Below, one piece after another: positions 26,393 through 35,765 of a stretch of DNA of 64,000 nt. Each line of letters starts with the position of its first letter. Positions within the stretch are counted from its first letter, which is position 1. Origin of the DNA: UBA5314 sp035560815 (GTDB lineage: Bacteria > Bacillota > Syntrophomonadia > Syntrophomonadales > Syntrophomonadaceae); assembly GCA_035560815.1 (NCBI GenBank), contig DATMYR010000009.1:9184-73183 (forward strand), written 5' to 3'. The notes below the pieces were generated by a model. It had not been told where the DNA came from. It saw nothing but the letters and a program-made list of their open reading frames with translations, and searched no databases. The translations under genes were made by a program, and so were the position numbers.

Positions 26393-27556
26393 TTATTTAT
26401 TGTGCAACTGGAACAGGAATTTCTGGGCTTCTTTCACCCCCACCCCCATCTCCAGCTTGCTGCCGTTCTTAATAAGAACCAACTCTAAAGCAGCCAGAAC
26501 GGAAAACAGGTCCAACTCCCGGACATAACCGAGGTGCCCGATGCGGAAAATTACATCATCCAGGCTCTGTTGTCCCCCGGCCAACGTAATATTGAAGTCC
26601 TCCTGCAGCTGTCTGCGCAGGAGGTTGGCGTCCTTTCGCCCCGGTGCGATCACTGATGTCAATGCCGGGGAAGCACAATCATCCCCGGCCAGGAGTTCCA
26701 ACCCCATAGCCTTTACACTACTTCTAACCATATTACGATAATTCAAGTGCCGTTCTAAAACCTGGTCCAGGCCCTCTTCGAAAATGATGGTCAGGGCTTC
26801 GCCCAGCCCATAATAAAGCGAAATTGGGGGTGTAAAGGGATTTTGCCCCTTCTCCAGGTATTTCATTCCCTTATCCAGGTCCCAGTAATAGCTGGGGCAG
26901 GTGCATTGTTTGTGCACTTGGAAGGCTTTCTCGTTAAAAGCCATAAAAGCTAATCCGGGAGGTATCATGAAGGCCTTCTGGGATCCGCTAATTACCACAT
27001 CCAGCCCCCACTCATCCATGCGCAGGTCCGCAGCCGCCAGACCGCTTACCGCATCCACCAGCAGCAGAGCCGGATGATTGCCGCAGGCCTCGCTAATGCT
27101 CTTCAGGTCATTGTATACTCCGGTGGAGGTCTCATTCTGGGTTATCAGAACAGCTCCAATTTCCCCTTGTTTGTCGGCATCCAGGATTTCCTTGATGCGT
27201 TGAGGATCAGCGGGTTTGCCCCAGGGAAAATCAAGTTTCTGCACCCGGGCACCAAATTGGGCAGCGATCTCGGCAAAACGATCTCCAAAGACCCCGATTG
27301 ATACGGCCAATACCTTATCTCCGGGAGAGATGAAGTTAACCACTGCTGCTTCCAGCCCGCCCGTCCCCGAGGCTGGATAAATAAGTACATTCTGCTGAGT
27401 ACGATAGACTTTTTTTACCCCTGCCGTCACCTGGGTGAGAAGTTCCTGGAATTTTGTTCCCCGGTGATTGACTAGCGGTTTGCTCATGGCTCTCACCACC
27501 CGTTCTGGCACAGGTGTGGGTCCAGGAAGGAGTAAAAACTGTTCTCCTATCATCAA
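26393..27556 (-). CDS. Class V aminotransferase (serine-pyruvate/alanine-glyoxylate type)
   Basis: PLP enzyme of the alanine-glyoxylate/serine aminotransferase group, 387 residues. PLP lysine in SGSQKAFMIPPG, cofactor Asp in LLVDAVSGLAA, substrate Arg near FRIGHLG. It starts with TTG 27556 (7 nt after GGGGAGG) or ATG 27553 (10 nt). It is the first gene after a T-box with a serine specifier and directly precedes serA. It is therefore the best local candidate for the transaminase step to phosphoserine or serine, replacing serC. Substrate is an inference; a role in serine-glyoxylate exchange is also possible. Confidence 0.9.
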   Translation of the reverse strand: MMIGEQFLLLPGPTPVPERVVRAMSKPLVNHRGTKFQELLTQVTAGVKKVYRTQQNVLIYPASGTGGLEAAVVNFISPGDKVLAVSIGVFGDRFAEIAAQFGARVQKLDFPWGKPADPQRIKEILDADKQGEIGAVLITQNETSTGVYNDLKSISEACGNHPALLLVDAVSGLAAADLRMDEWGLDVVISGSQKAFMIPPGLAFMAFNEKAFQVHKQCTCPSYYWDLDKGMKYLEKGQNPFTPPISLYYGLGEALTIIFEEGLDQVLERHLNYRNMVRSSVKAMGLELLAGDDCASPALTSVIAPGRKDANLLRRQLQEDFNITLAGGQQSLDDVIFRIGHLGYVRELDLFSVLAALELVLIKNGSKLEMGVGVKEAQKFLFQLHNK

Positions 27557-27589
27557 GTCTTAGCCTCCCCCACAATAATTACATGATGA

Positions 27590-27828
27590 TGAAAATAAAC
27601 AACCTCTCGCCCGTTCAGGGACGAGAGGTATTTCCCGCGTTGCCACCCTTATTGGTGTTTTTATACACCCACTTGACTGGTTATAACGGAACCACCGAAA
27701 TCTGTTCTCACAGTCGACTCCAGGGCGGATTCAAAATCCTGCTGCGCTGGTTTGCACCAACCACCAGCTCTCTAAATCAGACGGGATTTTTACTATTCCC
27801 CATCAATGTCATTATGATGTGAAATTTG
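27590..27828 (-). promoter_or_regulatory. T-box riboswitch, serine (UCC specifier)
   Basis: Minus-strand leader with AGAGAGCTGGTGG-type stem I elements, a specifier region GAATCCGCCC (UCC at 27727-27729) and the T-box core AGGGTGGCAACGCGG (27635-27649). It is followed by a terminator (CCTCTCG..CGAGAGG, 27603-27628, then TTGTTTATTTTC). UCC pairs with the GGA anticodon of the tRNA-Ser encoded at 22145. Uncharged tRNA-Ser should favour the antiterminator and raise expression of the aminotransferase, serA and possibly serS. Confidence 0.93.
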
Positions 27829-27834
27829 ATGATA

Positions 27835-27863
27835 ATTATATTACACATTGTTTTGCTTGGCAA
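27835..27863 (-). promoter_or_regulatory. SigA-type promoter of the serine T-box operon
   Basis: TTGCCA (27858-27863) and TATAAT (27835-27840) on the minus strand are separated by exactly 17 bp, just upstream of the T-box leader. Confidence 0.85.
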
Positions 27864-28111
27864 GCCATGGGAAACAAGATCACCTGCCTCCTCCCCGCGA
27901 CTCATAGCTAGTATGGTCGCCGCTTTCCTCCATTTCATAAATATTTCATGCTTATTTGCTATTCTGCTAATTACAATTAGTGGTCGAGCAGGTAAACAGC
28001 CTGCTGTTTAGACTGAGGCAGCGGATCTGTCTTTGGGCTTAGCCATTAATTCAGTTTGTAATTATTGCATTTGACCAGACCCAATAGGGTAAACAAGGGA
28101 GGAAAAGACAT

Positions 28112-29905
28112 ATGGTGAGAATGAACAGATGCTGTGCTGTTTTATTGGTGCTGGGCATGGCCATAGGGTTAATGGGTGCAAAGCCTTCAACCGCCCAGGC
28201 AGGTGTGGACAAGACGGTGCACAGAATTTATGTAACAGATAAAGAGGACGTAACCGTTACGGAAAGTCACCGGGTAGTCTGGGCTTATGCCGAACAAGCC
28301 ATCACTCCGAATCTCTTTGATTTCAACTGGACTTACTGGACCGGACAGGATATTGATCCCCAAACCCTCACGGCCAGTGACGGCTCCGACAAGTTCGATA
28401 ACCTGTCAATTGCAGAACAGGTTTATTTGCAGCAAGTAACTGGGCTGCAAGCGGATACCGAGTACTATATTGATCTATACGATCAAACTCCAATCGTCAG
28501 TACATCCAGGTTCGAGGATACAACATCTGGGCCCATCTTGGTGGACGGGGGAATGACCTGGGAGATTACTGAAGACGAAACATCGATAACTGAAACGCTC
28601 ACTACCCATTTGTACAACACCACAACCAAGACCACCTACACGGTTGTGGAATCCCTCTATGGAGATCTAAACAACACCCGTGTTTTAACATTGGATAAGG
28701 AAGGCTCAGGTACGGTGACTGCAGACCCGCTGCCCGATGAAAATGGCCACTACCCTGCCGGGCAAGCGGTTAGTTTGACTGCCACCCCGGCCAGCGGTTG
28801 GGTATTCAGCAAATGGCAGATCGGTGATAATACAGCCACCACGCCAGAGACTATGGTAACGATGCGTTCGGATATAAGCGCTAAAGCTTACTTCGAAGAG
28901 TCTCCTCCTACTGAGGTATCCTGCTATGCTCTAACATTGGATAAGGAAGGCTCGGGTTCGGTGACGGCAGACCCGTTGCCCGGTGAGAATGGCCAATATC
29001 CCGCCGGGCAAGAGGTTAGTTTGACTGCCACCTCGGCCGGCGGTTGGGCGTTCAGCAAATGGCAGATCGGTGAGAATGCCATCACTACGCCAGAGACTAT
29101 GGTAACGATGAGTTCGAATATAACTGCCACGGCTTACTTTATTAAAATATCGCCGGCTGGCGGAGGCGGAGGTGGCGGTGGATTTTCGATCTCCACGCCA
29201 TCAGTGGCTACCAATGATGCGAATGCCTCTGCCGAATCGGCCATGCTTAACGGCCAGGTCACATCCAGAGGAGGCGGAACCATCACCGCCTATGGCTTCT
29301 CCTACAGCACGGATGAGAACCAGTGGACCCAGGTGCCGGTAGGAACAGACAACCTTCAAGGCAGCTTTGCCTACAACCTGACCGGGTTGAAAGCCAACAC
29401 CGAATATTTCTTTAGAGCCTATGCCACAAACGGTGCAGGAACCTCGTACGGCCAGGAGAAAAGCTTTCTCGTGTATCAGGCTCAGAATCCCCTGGCACCG
29501 CTTAGCAAAATAGTACTGCTTTTTTATATCGGCAAGAACGATTACTATGTCAATAACTTGAAAAAAACCATGGACACCGTTCCGGTTATTGTGGAAGACA
29601 GAACTCTTCTGCCCATCAAGTATGTTGCCGAACCTCTGGGTGCCACTGTAAATTGGAACCCGGATGAACAGAAGGTTACCATCTCTTTGAATGGCAAAAC
29701 TCTGGAGCTTTGGATCGATCAAAGTACGGCTCAGGTCAACGGCGTAACTGTCCCCATTGATCCGAATAATCCCGCAGTGACACCCATTGTCTTGGAGCCG
29801 GGCCGCACCATGCTTCCTTTAAGATTCATCGGCGAACAACTAAACTGTCAGGTGGAATGGGATGAGGGTCAGCAAATGGTTACCTTTACTTATCCGAATT
29901 CGTAA
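28112..29905 (+). CDS. Secreted protein: bacterial repeats, Fn3-like, Cu-amine-oxidase N
   Basis: Predicted exported protein of 597 residues. Signal peptide about 1-31 (hydrophobic core, ..TAQAG). Two nearly identical 75-residue InlB/List-type repeats (LTLDKEGSGxVTADPLPxENG..GWxFSKWQIG..TATAYF) cover about 195-350, followed by a Gly-rich linker. An Fn3-like unit with TLNGQVTSRGGG- and GLKANTEYFFRAYATN-type strands follows. A C-terminal copper-amine-oxidase N-like domain (VEDRTLLPIKYVAEPLGATVNW..TMLPLRFIGEQLNCQVEW) ends it; this domain is common in cell-surface proteins of anaerobic Firmicutes and has no oxidase activity. GGAGG lies 9 nt before the ATG. No riboswitch is recognised in the 230-bp leader. 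Confidence 0.88.
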   Translation: MVRMNRCCAVLLVLGMAIGLMGAKPSTAQAGVDKTVHRIYVTDKEDVTVTESHRVVWAYAEQAITPNLFDFNWTYWTGQDIDPQTLTASDGSDKFDNLSIAEQVYLQQVTGLQADTEYYIDLYDQTPIVSTSRFEDTTSGPILVDGGMTWEITEDETSITETLTTHLYNTTTKTTYTVVESLYGDLNNTRVLTLDKEGSGTVTADPLPDENGHYPAGQAVSLTATPASGWVFSKWQIGDNTATTPETMVTMRSDISAKAYFEESPPTEVSCYALTLDKEGSGSVTADPLPGENGQYPAGQEVSLTATSAGGWAFSKWQIGENAITTPETMVTMSSNITATAYFIKISPAGGGGGGGGFSISTPSVATNDANASAESAMLNGQVTSRGGGTITAYGFSYSTDENQWTQVPVGTDNLQGSFAYNLTGLKANTEYFFRAYATNGAGTSYGQEKSFLVYQAQNPLAPLSKIVLLFYIGKNDYYVNNLKKTMDTVPVIVEDRTLLPIKYVAEPLGATVNWNPDEQKVTISLNGKTLELWIDQSTAQVNGVTVPIDPNNPAVTPIVLEPGRTMLPLRFIGEQLNCQVEWDEGQQMVTFTYPNS

Positions 29906-30014
29906 ACTGAAGGGTGTTGTTTGATAAACGACCGTTCCGCTTGAGATGACAATATTCCGGTTGTTTTTCCTGAGGACACTGCGTTCAACCGCTGCTTCTT
30001 CTTTCCTATGTGCC

Positions 30015-30052
30015 AAAGGCTCACGCATTACTGCATGAGCCTTTGCTTTTAT
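30015..30052 (+). terminator. Terminator after secreted protein
   Basis: AAAGGCTCA and TGAGCCTTT form a 9-bp stem followed by GCTTTTA, 110 nt past the stop codon. Confidence 0.7.
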
Positions 30053-30075
30053 GCTTCTTGCACGTTTATTATGAT

Positions 30076-31479
30076 TTAAGTATTAATCTCATAGATTACT
30101 GCCACCTGATCTCTGTATATCTCTTTCCACCCGGGCCTTCCTTGCATATATATATCCAAGAGAGTTCCGCCTTTTATAAATATGTTCTTTATCCCGTATT
30201 TTTGAAAGGTTACGGTTGGGGGTTTGATAAGCTTTTCAGTATTCACCACGTCCTGGAATACGCCTGGTAATACATAAACATCGCCTCGAGCATCAATAAA
30301 TGGTTTAATTCCTTTGTCTATCAATAACGCGCCGAATACATGTTGATTATACAAATGATCCTGGTTTTTCGGGTGTTTTTCCAGGTATTCAATCGCTGCC
30401 AGGGGCCATTGAGTTGGACTATATAAAACGACGGGTTTTTTGGGAAAGATTATAAGTACTGTGATAAGCAAAACAGAAACCATAGCGATTTGGAAGATGA
30501 ATGAAAAATCAGAATCATATAGGCGCTTAAAATAATACATGCTCATAATTAGCCAAAATATTATCGTATAAGCCCCTCCCCGTACACTTGTTAATGAATA
30601 GAGATAAAATGCAATAAACCAGAAGGGATACATCACATCGCTCTCTTCATATTTGAGCCCTTTTTGGGCAAAGCGAATAAAAAAGAGGATGGCTATGCTC
30701 AGTATGATGATGTAACTGCCTAAAAGCAGGAAATCGGAAAAGTCCGGTGCCTTAAACTCATTCACATAGTGGTTTAAGGGATTGAAACTAAACTGGGCGA
30801 TGTAAACCCAAATCCTGTATCCATATGGATTCACCAACGTAGCCAGCACTGATAGTCCGGTTATGAACCAGAATCGTGAAGCTTCTTCTTTTTTTGTTAT
30901 GGTTCGATAGATGCTTTCCACCACAAGCATTCCTACACCATATATCGCAGTACTGTGAAAATTGACCCATAGAATGATAATGAGCGGCGCCCAATACAAG
31001 TGTTTATCTTTAGCGTGAAAGTGCAGTAAGTACAGGAGCAAGAGAAATAATGGATAGGTGATGAGATAAGCGCGTGGGGAGATATAGCGCGAAAGCATTA
31101 TCATTCCTAATGCGCATAGTATACTGGCTGCCCTGGACGGGTTTAACTTGTTAATCCACATGGTCAGCAACCCAGCCAATAGGAAGATGTTCAATGCAGC
31201 AAGTAAAAGAAATCCTATATCTCCAAAGTGACTTCGGGTAATATAAGCTATCAGGCAAAAAAGCCACTCGTGATTGAGCCAGGGTTTACCGGCCACAGTC
31301 CAAGAAAATGAATCAAATTGAGGTACAGCATGATGGTAGTAAATCCAATGGCCCACCGCACTGCTCCAGATAGGATCACCATCCAGAGGTGTCTTGCCTG
31401 CAAACATGCATGCTATTAGAACTGCTGCGGCAGAGAAGATTACCATTCCATTTATTTTCTTGGTGTTACTTGATTTCAT
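30076..31479 (-). CDS. Polytopic membrane protein, glycosyltransferase-like
   Basis: About ten hydrophobic segments in 467 residues. After TM1 an extracytoplasmic loop (GDPIWSSAVGHWIYYHHAVPQFDSFSWT, then NHEWLF) resembles the first loop of GT-C (PMT/ArnT-like) integral membrane glycosyltransferases with acidic and HE motifs. A small C-terminal soluble domain includes LIDKGIKPFIDARGD. The ATG at 31479 follows GGGGGG by 7 nt. Substrate unknown; it stands alone between two transcription units. Confidence 0.7.
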   Translation of the reverse strand: MKSSNTKKINGMVIFSAAAVLIACMFAGKTPLDGDPIWSSAVGHWIYYHHAVPQFDSFSWTVAGKPWLNHEWLFCLIAYITRSHFGDIGFLLLAALNIFLLAGLLTMWINKLNPSRAASILCALGMIMLSRYISPRAYLITYPLFLLLLYLLHFHAKDKHLYWAPLIIILWVNFHSTAIYGVGMLVVESIYRTITKKEEASRFWFITGLSVLATLVNPYGYRIWVYIAQFSFNPLNHYVNEFKAPDFSDFLLLGSYIIILSIAILFFIRFAQKGLKYEESDVMYPFWFIAFYLYSLTSVRGGAYTIIFWLIMSMYYFKRLYDSDFSFIFQIAMVSVLLITVLIIFPKKPVVLYSPTQWPLAAIEYLEKHPKNQDHLYNQHVFGALLIDKGIKPFIDARGDVYVLPGVFQDVVNTEKLIKPPTVTFQKYGIKNIFIKGGTLLDIYMQGRPGWKEIYRDQVAVIYEINT

Positions 31480-31631
31480 AAAAAAGCCCCCCATAGGCTA
31501 AGGCTGTCATTTCAATATACAATTAAATTCCATGACAGGGTATCATCCCCTGGTCCGGTTTTTACCGGGTCTTACGTCCCGATCAAGAACAGCCCTAACT
31601 CTTCCTGCGCAGCGCGAAAGTTTAGCCGACC

Positions 31632-31661
31632 AAAAAAGGCGCGCTCATTGAGTGCACCTTT
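31632..31661 (-). terminator. Terminator of pdxS-pdxT
   Basis: On the minus strand AAAGGTGCACTC and GAGCGCGCCTTT pair (one mismatch) followed by TTTTTT, about 90 nt after the pdxT stop. Confidence 0.75.
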
Positions 31662-31753
31662 AGTTTCTTATCTTTACACTTCTATAATTATGGGCACGGG
31701 CAAGGACAGAAACGGGCAAAAGAATCGTCTCCCGTGCACCCAGGTAAACGATA

Positions 31754-32320
31754 TTAGATCAATTCCAAAAAGTACTTGTGAATATCCAGCTGGTCAGTCA
31801 ATTCCGGATGGAATGCGGTAGCCAGTAGATTCCTTTGCTGCACCATAATGATCTTCTCCCGGTAGGTGCACAGGGCTCTGGCCTCTCCCCAGAGTTTTTC
31901 CACATAAGGAGCACGGATAAATACACCCCTGGTCAGACCCACGCCGTCCACATCCAGTTCGGTCTCGAAACTGTCTACCTGCCTTCCGTAGGCATTGCGC
32001 TTCACCAGCATATCCATCAGCCCCAGGCGAGGCTGTTCGGTGTCGGCGATTTCCTTGGCCAGAAGTATCATCCCGGCGCATGTTCCCCATAGAGGCATAC
32101 CCTGGGCAGTTTTTTCCTTAATCGGTTCTTCCAATTGGTAGGTCCGCATTAATTTGCCGATGGTGGTGCTTTCCCCCCCAGGAATTATGAGCGCCTCCAC
32201 CTGGTCCAGTTCTTCCCTGGTCCTTACCTGCAGTGGATGTGCGCCGCATTTTTTCAGGCAGGCCTGATGTTCTATAAAAGCCCCCTGAAGGGCTAATATT
32301 CCTACAGGTTTACCAGCCAC
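31754..32320 (-). CDS. pdxT: Pyridoxal 5'-phosphate synthase glutaminase subunit
   Basis: Releases ammonia from glutamine for PdxS. Class I-like glutaminase triad: Cys in WGTCAGM and the His-Glu pair in AFHPELT; GGESTTIGK forms the oxyanion region. GTG at 32320 gives 188 residues, the usual length. The frame is open upstream to 32416, but that part is inside pdxS. It overlaps the pdxS 3' end by 11 nt, indicating translational coupling. Confidence 0.95.
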   Translation of the reverse strand: MAGKPVGILALQGAFIEHQACLKKCGAHPLQVRTREELDQVEALIIPGGESTTIGKLMRTYQLEEPIKEKTAQGMPLWGTCAGMILLAKEIADTEQPRLGLMDMLVKRNAYGRQVDSFETELDVDGVGLTRGVFIRAPYVEKLWGEARALCTYREKIIMVQQRNLLATAFHPELTDQLDIHKYFLELI

Positions 32321-33194
32321 GATCCTGCATCCTCTCTTCTGGTCTGATCGTGCTGATATCGATTCCCACCATAGCTTCCCCCAGATCACGCGACACCTCA
32401 GCCAGTACGGCGGCATCCTGGAAGTAGGTGGTGGCGGCCACGATGGCCCGGGCTCGTTTCATAGGGTCTCCAGATTTAAAAATACCGGATCCTACAAAAA
32501 TGCCGTCACAGCCCAGCTGCATCATTAATGCGGCATCGGCCGGGGTGGCAATTCCACCAGCAGCAAAATTTACCACCGGCATGCGCTTTTGCCGCACAAC
32601 TTCTAAAATCAGTTCATAAGGCGCCTGCAATTCCTTGGCAGCACTCATTAACTCTTCTACAGGCAGATTACTGACCCAACGAATTTCATCGTTTACCTGG
32701 CGGATATGACGGACCGCTTCAATGACATTTCCAGTGCCTGGCTCACCCTTAGTCCGTATCATGGCTGCACCTTCGCCGAGGCGACGCAGGGCTTCCCCTA
32801 AATTGCGCGCTCCACATACAAATGGAACCTTGAAGCTGCTTTTATCCACATGGTATTTATCATCAGCCGGGGTCAGAACTTCACTCTCATCGATGTAATC
32901 AACGCCCAGGGATTCAAGGATCTGTGCCTCCACAAAATGACCGATCCGGCATTTTGCCATGACCGGTATGCTTACGGCTTCCATGATCTGCATGATCACA
33001 GTCGGATCCGCCATGCGGGCGATCCCTCCAGCAGCGCGGATGTCGGCTGGTACTCTTTCCAGGGCCATGACCGCGCAGGCCCCGGCTGTTTCTGCTATTT
33101 TAGCCTGTTCCGGGGTGGTTACATCCATGATGACCCCACCCTTTAACATTTGAGCTAGACCCGCTTTTACATTAAAGGTGCCTTTCTGTTCCAT
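32310..33194 (-). CDS. pdxS: Pyridoxal 5'-phosphate synthase lyase subunit
   Basis: Builds PLP from ribose 5-phosphate, glyceraldehyde 3-phosphate and ammonia in a 12-mer with PdxT. 294 residues as expected; catalytic Lys in VKAGLAQMLKGGVIMDV and in HVDKSSFKVPFVCGARNLGEALRR; phosphate loop NFAAGGIATPADAALMMQLG. ATG 33194 follows GGAGGGG. This DXP-independent pathway provides PLP for the aminotransferases in the window. Confidence 0.97.
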   Translation of the reverse strand: MEQKGTFNVKAGLAQMLKGGVIMDVTTPEQAKIAETAGACAVMALERVPADIRAAGGIARMADPTVIMQIMEAVSIPVMAKCRIGHFVEAQILESLGVDYIDESEVLTPADDKYHVDKSSFKVPFVCGARNLGEALRRLGEGAAMIRTKGEPGTGNVIEAVRHIRQVNDEIRWVSNLPVEELMSAAKELQAPYELILEVVRQKRMPVVNFAAGGIATPADAALMMQLGCDGIFVGSGIFKSGDPMKRARAIVAATTYFQDAAVLAEVSRDLGEAMVGIDISTIRPEERMQDRGW

Positions 33195-33272
33195 TGGGCT
33201 TCCCCTCCATTAAGAAAAATGCCTTGATGTTCTTATCATCAAATTTCAAATCTATCCGTCCCCAGGCAGGCC

Positions 33273-35708
33273 CTATTCCTCTTTTTCGATCCTGAACCTG
33301 GCAATACCCACAATCCGATCATCGTCCGGCAGGCGCATGAGCATTACTCCGCGGGAATACCTCTTCTGCACAGAGACGTCTTCCACTTCCAGTCGGATCA
33401 TGTGTCCCTCACTGGTTAAAATCACCAGTTCATCTCCCTCATTTACCATACGGGAGGCTACCAGTTTGCCGTTCTTCTCTGTAACTTCCATGGATTTCAG
33501 TCCTTTGCCCCCCCGGTTTTGCACATTGAATTCGCTGAGTTGGGTGCGCTTGCCAAATCCTTTTTCGGTTACCAGTAAGACGGTAGCTCCTTCTCGGAAT
33601 TTGTCCATCCCCACAACATAATCACCCTTGCTCAAGCGAACGGCCTTAACCCCTGTGGCGGTTCGGCCCATCGGCCTGACCTGCTCCTCCCCGAAGACAA
33701 TGGTAAAGCCTCCGGAAGTGGCGATCATGACTAAATCCTTTTTCTCAACTCGGATTACCCCTACCAGTTCGTCATCTTCCAGGAGGTTGACTGCGATTAA
33801 GCCTGATTTACGTATATTGGCGAAGGCGCCTAGATCCACCTTCTTAATTACTCCATGCTTTGTCACCATAAGCAGGAAGCGTTTGCTATCGAAATAGCGG
33901 CTGGCTACCAGGGTGGTTACCTTTTCGTCGGGTCTCAGCTCCAGGAAATTCACCAGGGGTGTTCCCTTGGCCTGGCGTGAAGATTCCGGTATCTTGAAGG
34001 CGCGCATGGAGAAAACCCGGCCCTGGTTGGTAAAGAACAGGACATGGGCCAGAATCGAAGTAACCAGCACATCATTGGCAAAGTCTTCGGCCCGGGTGGA
34101 TGTTGAACTGATCCCCTTACCACCCCGTTTCTGTGTCTGGTAGGTGTCAAGGGGTTGGCGCTTAATATAACCCCGATTGCTCAGGGTGATAACCACTTCT
34201 CGGTCGTCGATGAAATCTTCTTCTTCATAATCGGTGTCTTCCAGGCTGATTTCGGTGCGGCGTTTATCCCCAAAGCGGCTGCTGATCTCATCCATATCCG
34301 CTTTAATAATCATCAGGACTCTTTCCGGCCGGGCCAGTATGTCTTCATAATCCGCTATCTTGAGCAGGATTTCTGCATACTCATCCTCGATCTTGCCCCG
34401 CTCCAACCCTGTCAATTGGGCCAGGCGCATATCTAAAATCGCGTTAGCCTGGATTTCTGACAGAACGAAGCGCTCCTGCAGACCGTTTCGGGCGGTTTCT
34501 CGATCACGAGAATTCCTGATCAGGTTTACAATCTCGTCCAGGTTGTCCAGGGCGATGCGCAGCCCTTCCAGAATATGCTGCCGAGCCCTGGCCAGTTTAA
34601 GCTCATGGGCAGTGCGCCGGCGAATGACTTCCTGACGGTGTTCTACAAAATAGTGGATCATTTCCTTCAGGTTGAGGGTGCGGGGCTGCCCATCCACCAA
34701 ACTGAGCATGTTGACGCCGAATGAATCCTGCAGCTGGGTATGTTTGAACAGCTTGTTGACCAGAACATTGACATTAGCGTCCTTGCGTACCTCAATAACG
34801 ATGCGTATCCCCTGGCGGTCAGACTCATCACGCAGATCTGAAATTCCCTCAATCTTCTTGTCACGGACTAGTTCCGCGATCTTTTCCACCAAGCGGGACT
34901 TGTTGACCTGATAGGGAATCTCGGTAATGATAATCGATTGTTTCCCGCCCTTCTTTTCTTCGATGTGGTGGCGAGCTCGGATTTTAATGCTTCCCCGACC
35001 GGTTTGGTAAGCCTGCCGGATACCGCTGCTTTCCATGATCCCGGCGGTAGGAAAATCGGGTCCCGGAAGGACAGTCATCAATTCATCTATGGTTACCTCC
35101 GGGTTGTCTATGTACATCTTGGTGGCTTCCAGCACCTCCACCAGATTATGGGGAGGAATATTGGTGGCCATCCCCACAGCGATCCCTGCCGATCCGTTCA
35201 GAAGCAGGTTCGGAATCCGGGAAGGAAGCACCTGCGGCTCCTGGCGTGAATCATCATAGTTGGGCCGCCAATCCACTGTTTCCTTATCGATATCTCTCAG
35301 CAATTCCATGGCGATCCGGGACATTCGGGACTCGGTATACCGCATGGCCGCCGCCGAATCACCGTCGATGGATCCGAAGTTGCCGTGCCCGTCAACCAGC
35401 GGGTAGCGCATGGAAAAAGGCTGGGCCATCTTCACCATGGCTTGATATATGGCCGAATCTCCGTGGGGATGGTATTTCCCCATGACATCTCCAACGATCG
35501 TGGCTGACTTTCTATGGGGCTTTTCGTGGGTCATTCCCTGATCGTACAAAGCATAGAGAATGCGCCGGTGTACAGGCTTTAAGCCATCCCGCACATCGGG
35601 TAGTGCACGGGATACGATAACACTCATGGAATATTCCAGGAAGGATTTCTTCACTTCTTTTTCTATGTCCATAGGGATTACTTTTTCAAACAGGTTGTCC
35701 TGTGACAA
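33273..35708 (-). CDS. gyrA: DNA gyrase subunit A
   Basis: Breakage-reunion subunit of gyrase. Catalytic Tyr in AAAMRYTESRMS (about residue 123), quinolone-region GDSAIYQAM, GyrA-box QKRGGKG near residue 530, and a C-terminal six-blade wrapping domain. 811 residues. It starts at TTG 35708 behind AGGAGGT. It is 57 bp downstream of gyrB on the same strand. Confidence 0.98.
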   Translation of the reverse strand: MSQDNLFEKVIPMDIEKEVKKSFLEYSMSVIVSRALPDVRDGLKPVHRRILYALYDQGMTHEKPHRKSATIVGDVMGKYHPHGDSAIYQAMVKMAQPFSMRYPLVDGHGNFGSIDGDSAAAMRYTESRMSRIAMELLRDIDKETVDWRPNYDDSRQEPQVLPSRIPNLLLNGSAGIAVGMATNIPPHNLVEVLEATKMYIDNPEVTIDELMTVLPGPDFPTAGIMESSGIRQAYQTGRGSIKIRARHHIEEKKGGKQSIIITEIPYQVNKSRLVEKIAELVRDKKIEGISDLRDESDRQGIRIVIEVRKDANVNVLVNKLFKHTQLQDSFGVNMLSLVDGQPRTLNLKEMIHYFVEHRQEVIRRRTAHELKLARARQHILEGLRIALDNLDEIVNLIRNSRDRETARNGLQERFVLSEIQANAILDMRLAQLTGLERGKIEDEYAEILLKIADYEDILARPERVLMIIKADMDEISSRFGDKRRTEISLEDTDYEEEDFIDDREVVITLSNRGYIKRQPLDTYQTQKRGGKGISSTSTRAEDFANDVLVTSILAHVLFFTNQGRVFSMRAFKIPESSRQAKGTPLVNFLELRPDEKVTTLVASRYFDSKRFLLMVTKHGVIKKVDLGAFANIRKSGLIAVNLLEDDELVGVIRVEKKDLVMIATSGGFTIVFGEEQVRPMGRTATGVKAVRLSKGDYVVGMDKFREGATVLLVTEKGFGKRTQLSEFNVQNRGGKGLKSMEVTEKNGKLVASRMVNEGDELVILTSEGHMIRLEVEDVSVQKRYSRGVMLMRLPDDDRIVGIARFRIEKEE

Positions 35709-35765
35709 AACCTACTACCTCCTAAACTAGCCGTTACTTGGCCGCTGTGCTTGATCTGGAAGTTT

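Noticed and set aside
27864..28111. Riboswitch upstream of the second secreted protein
   Set aside because: A GCAGG/CCTGC hairpin is visible, but neither c-di-GMP-I nor c-di-GMP-II core motifs could be found, and there is no leader terminator.
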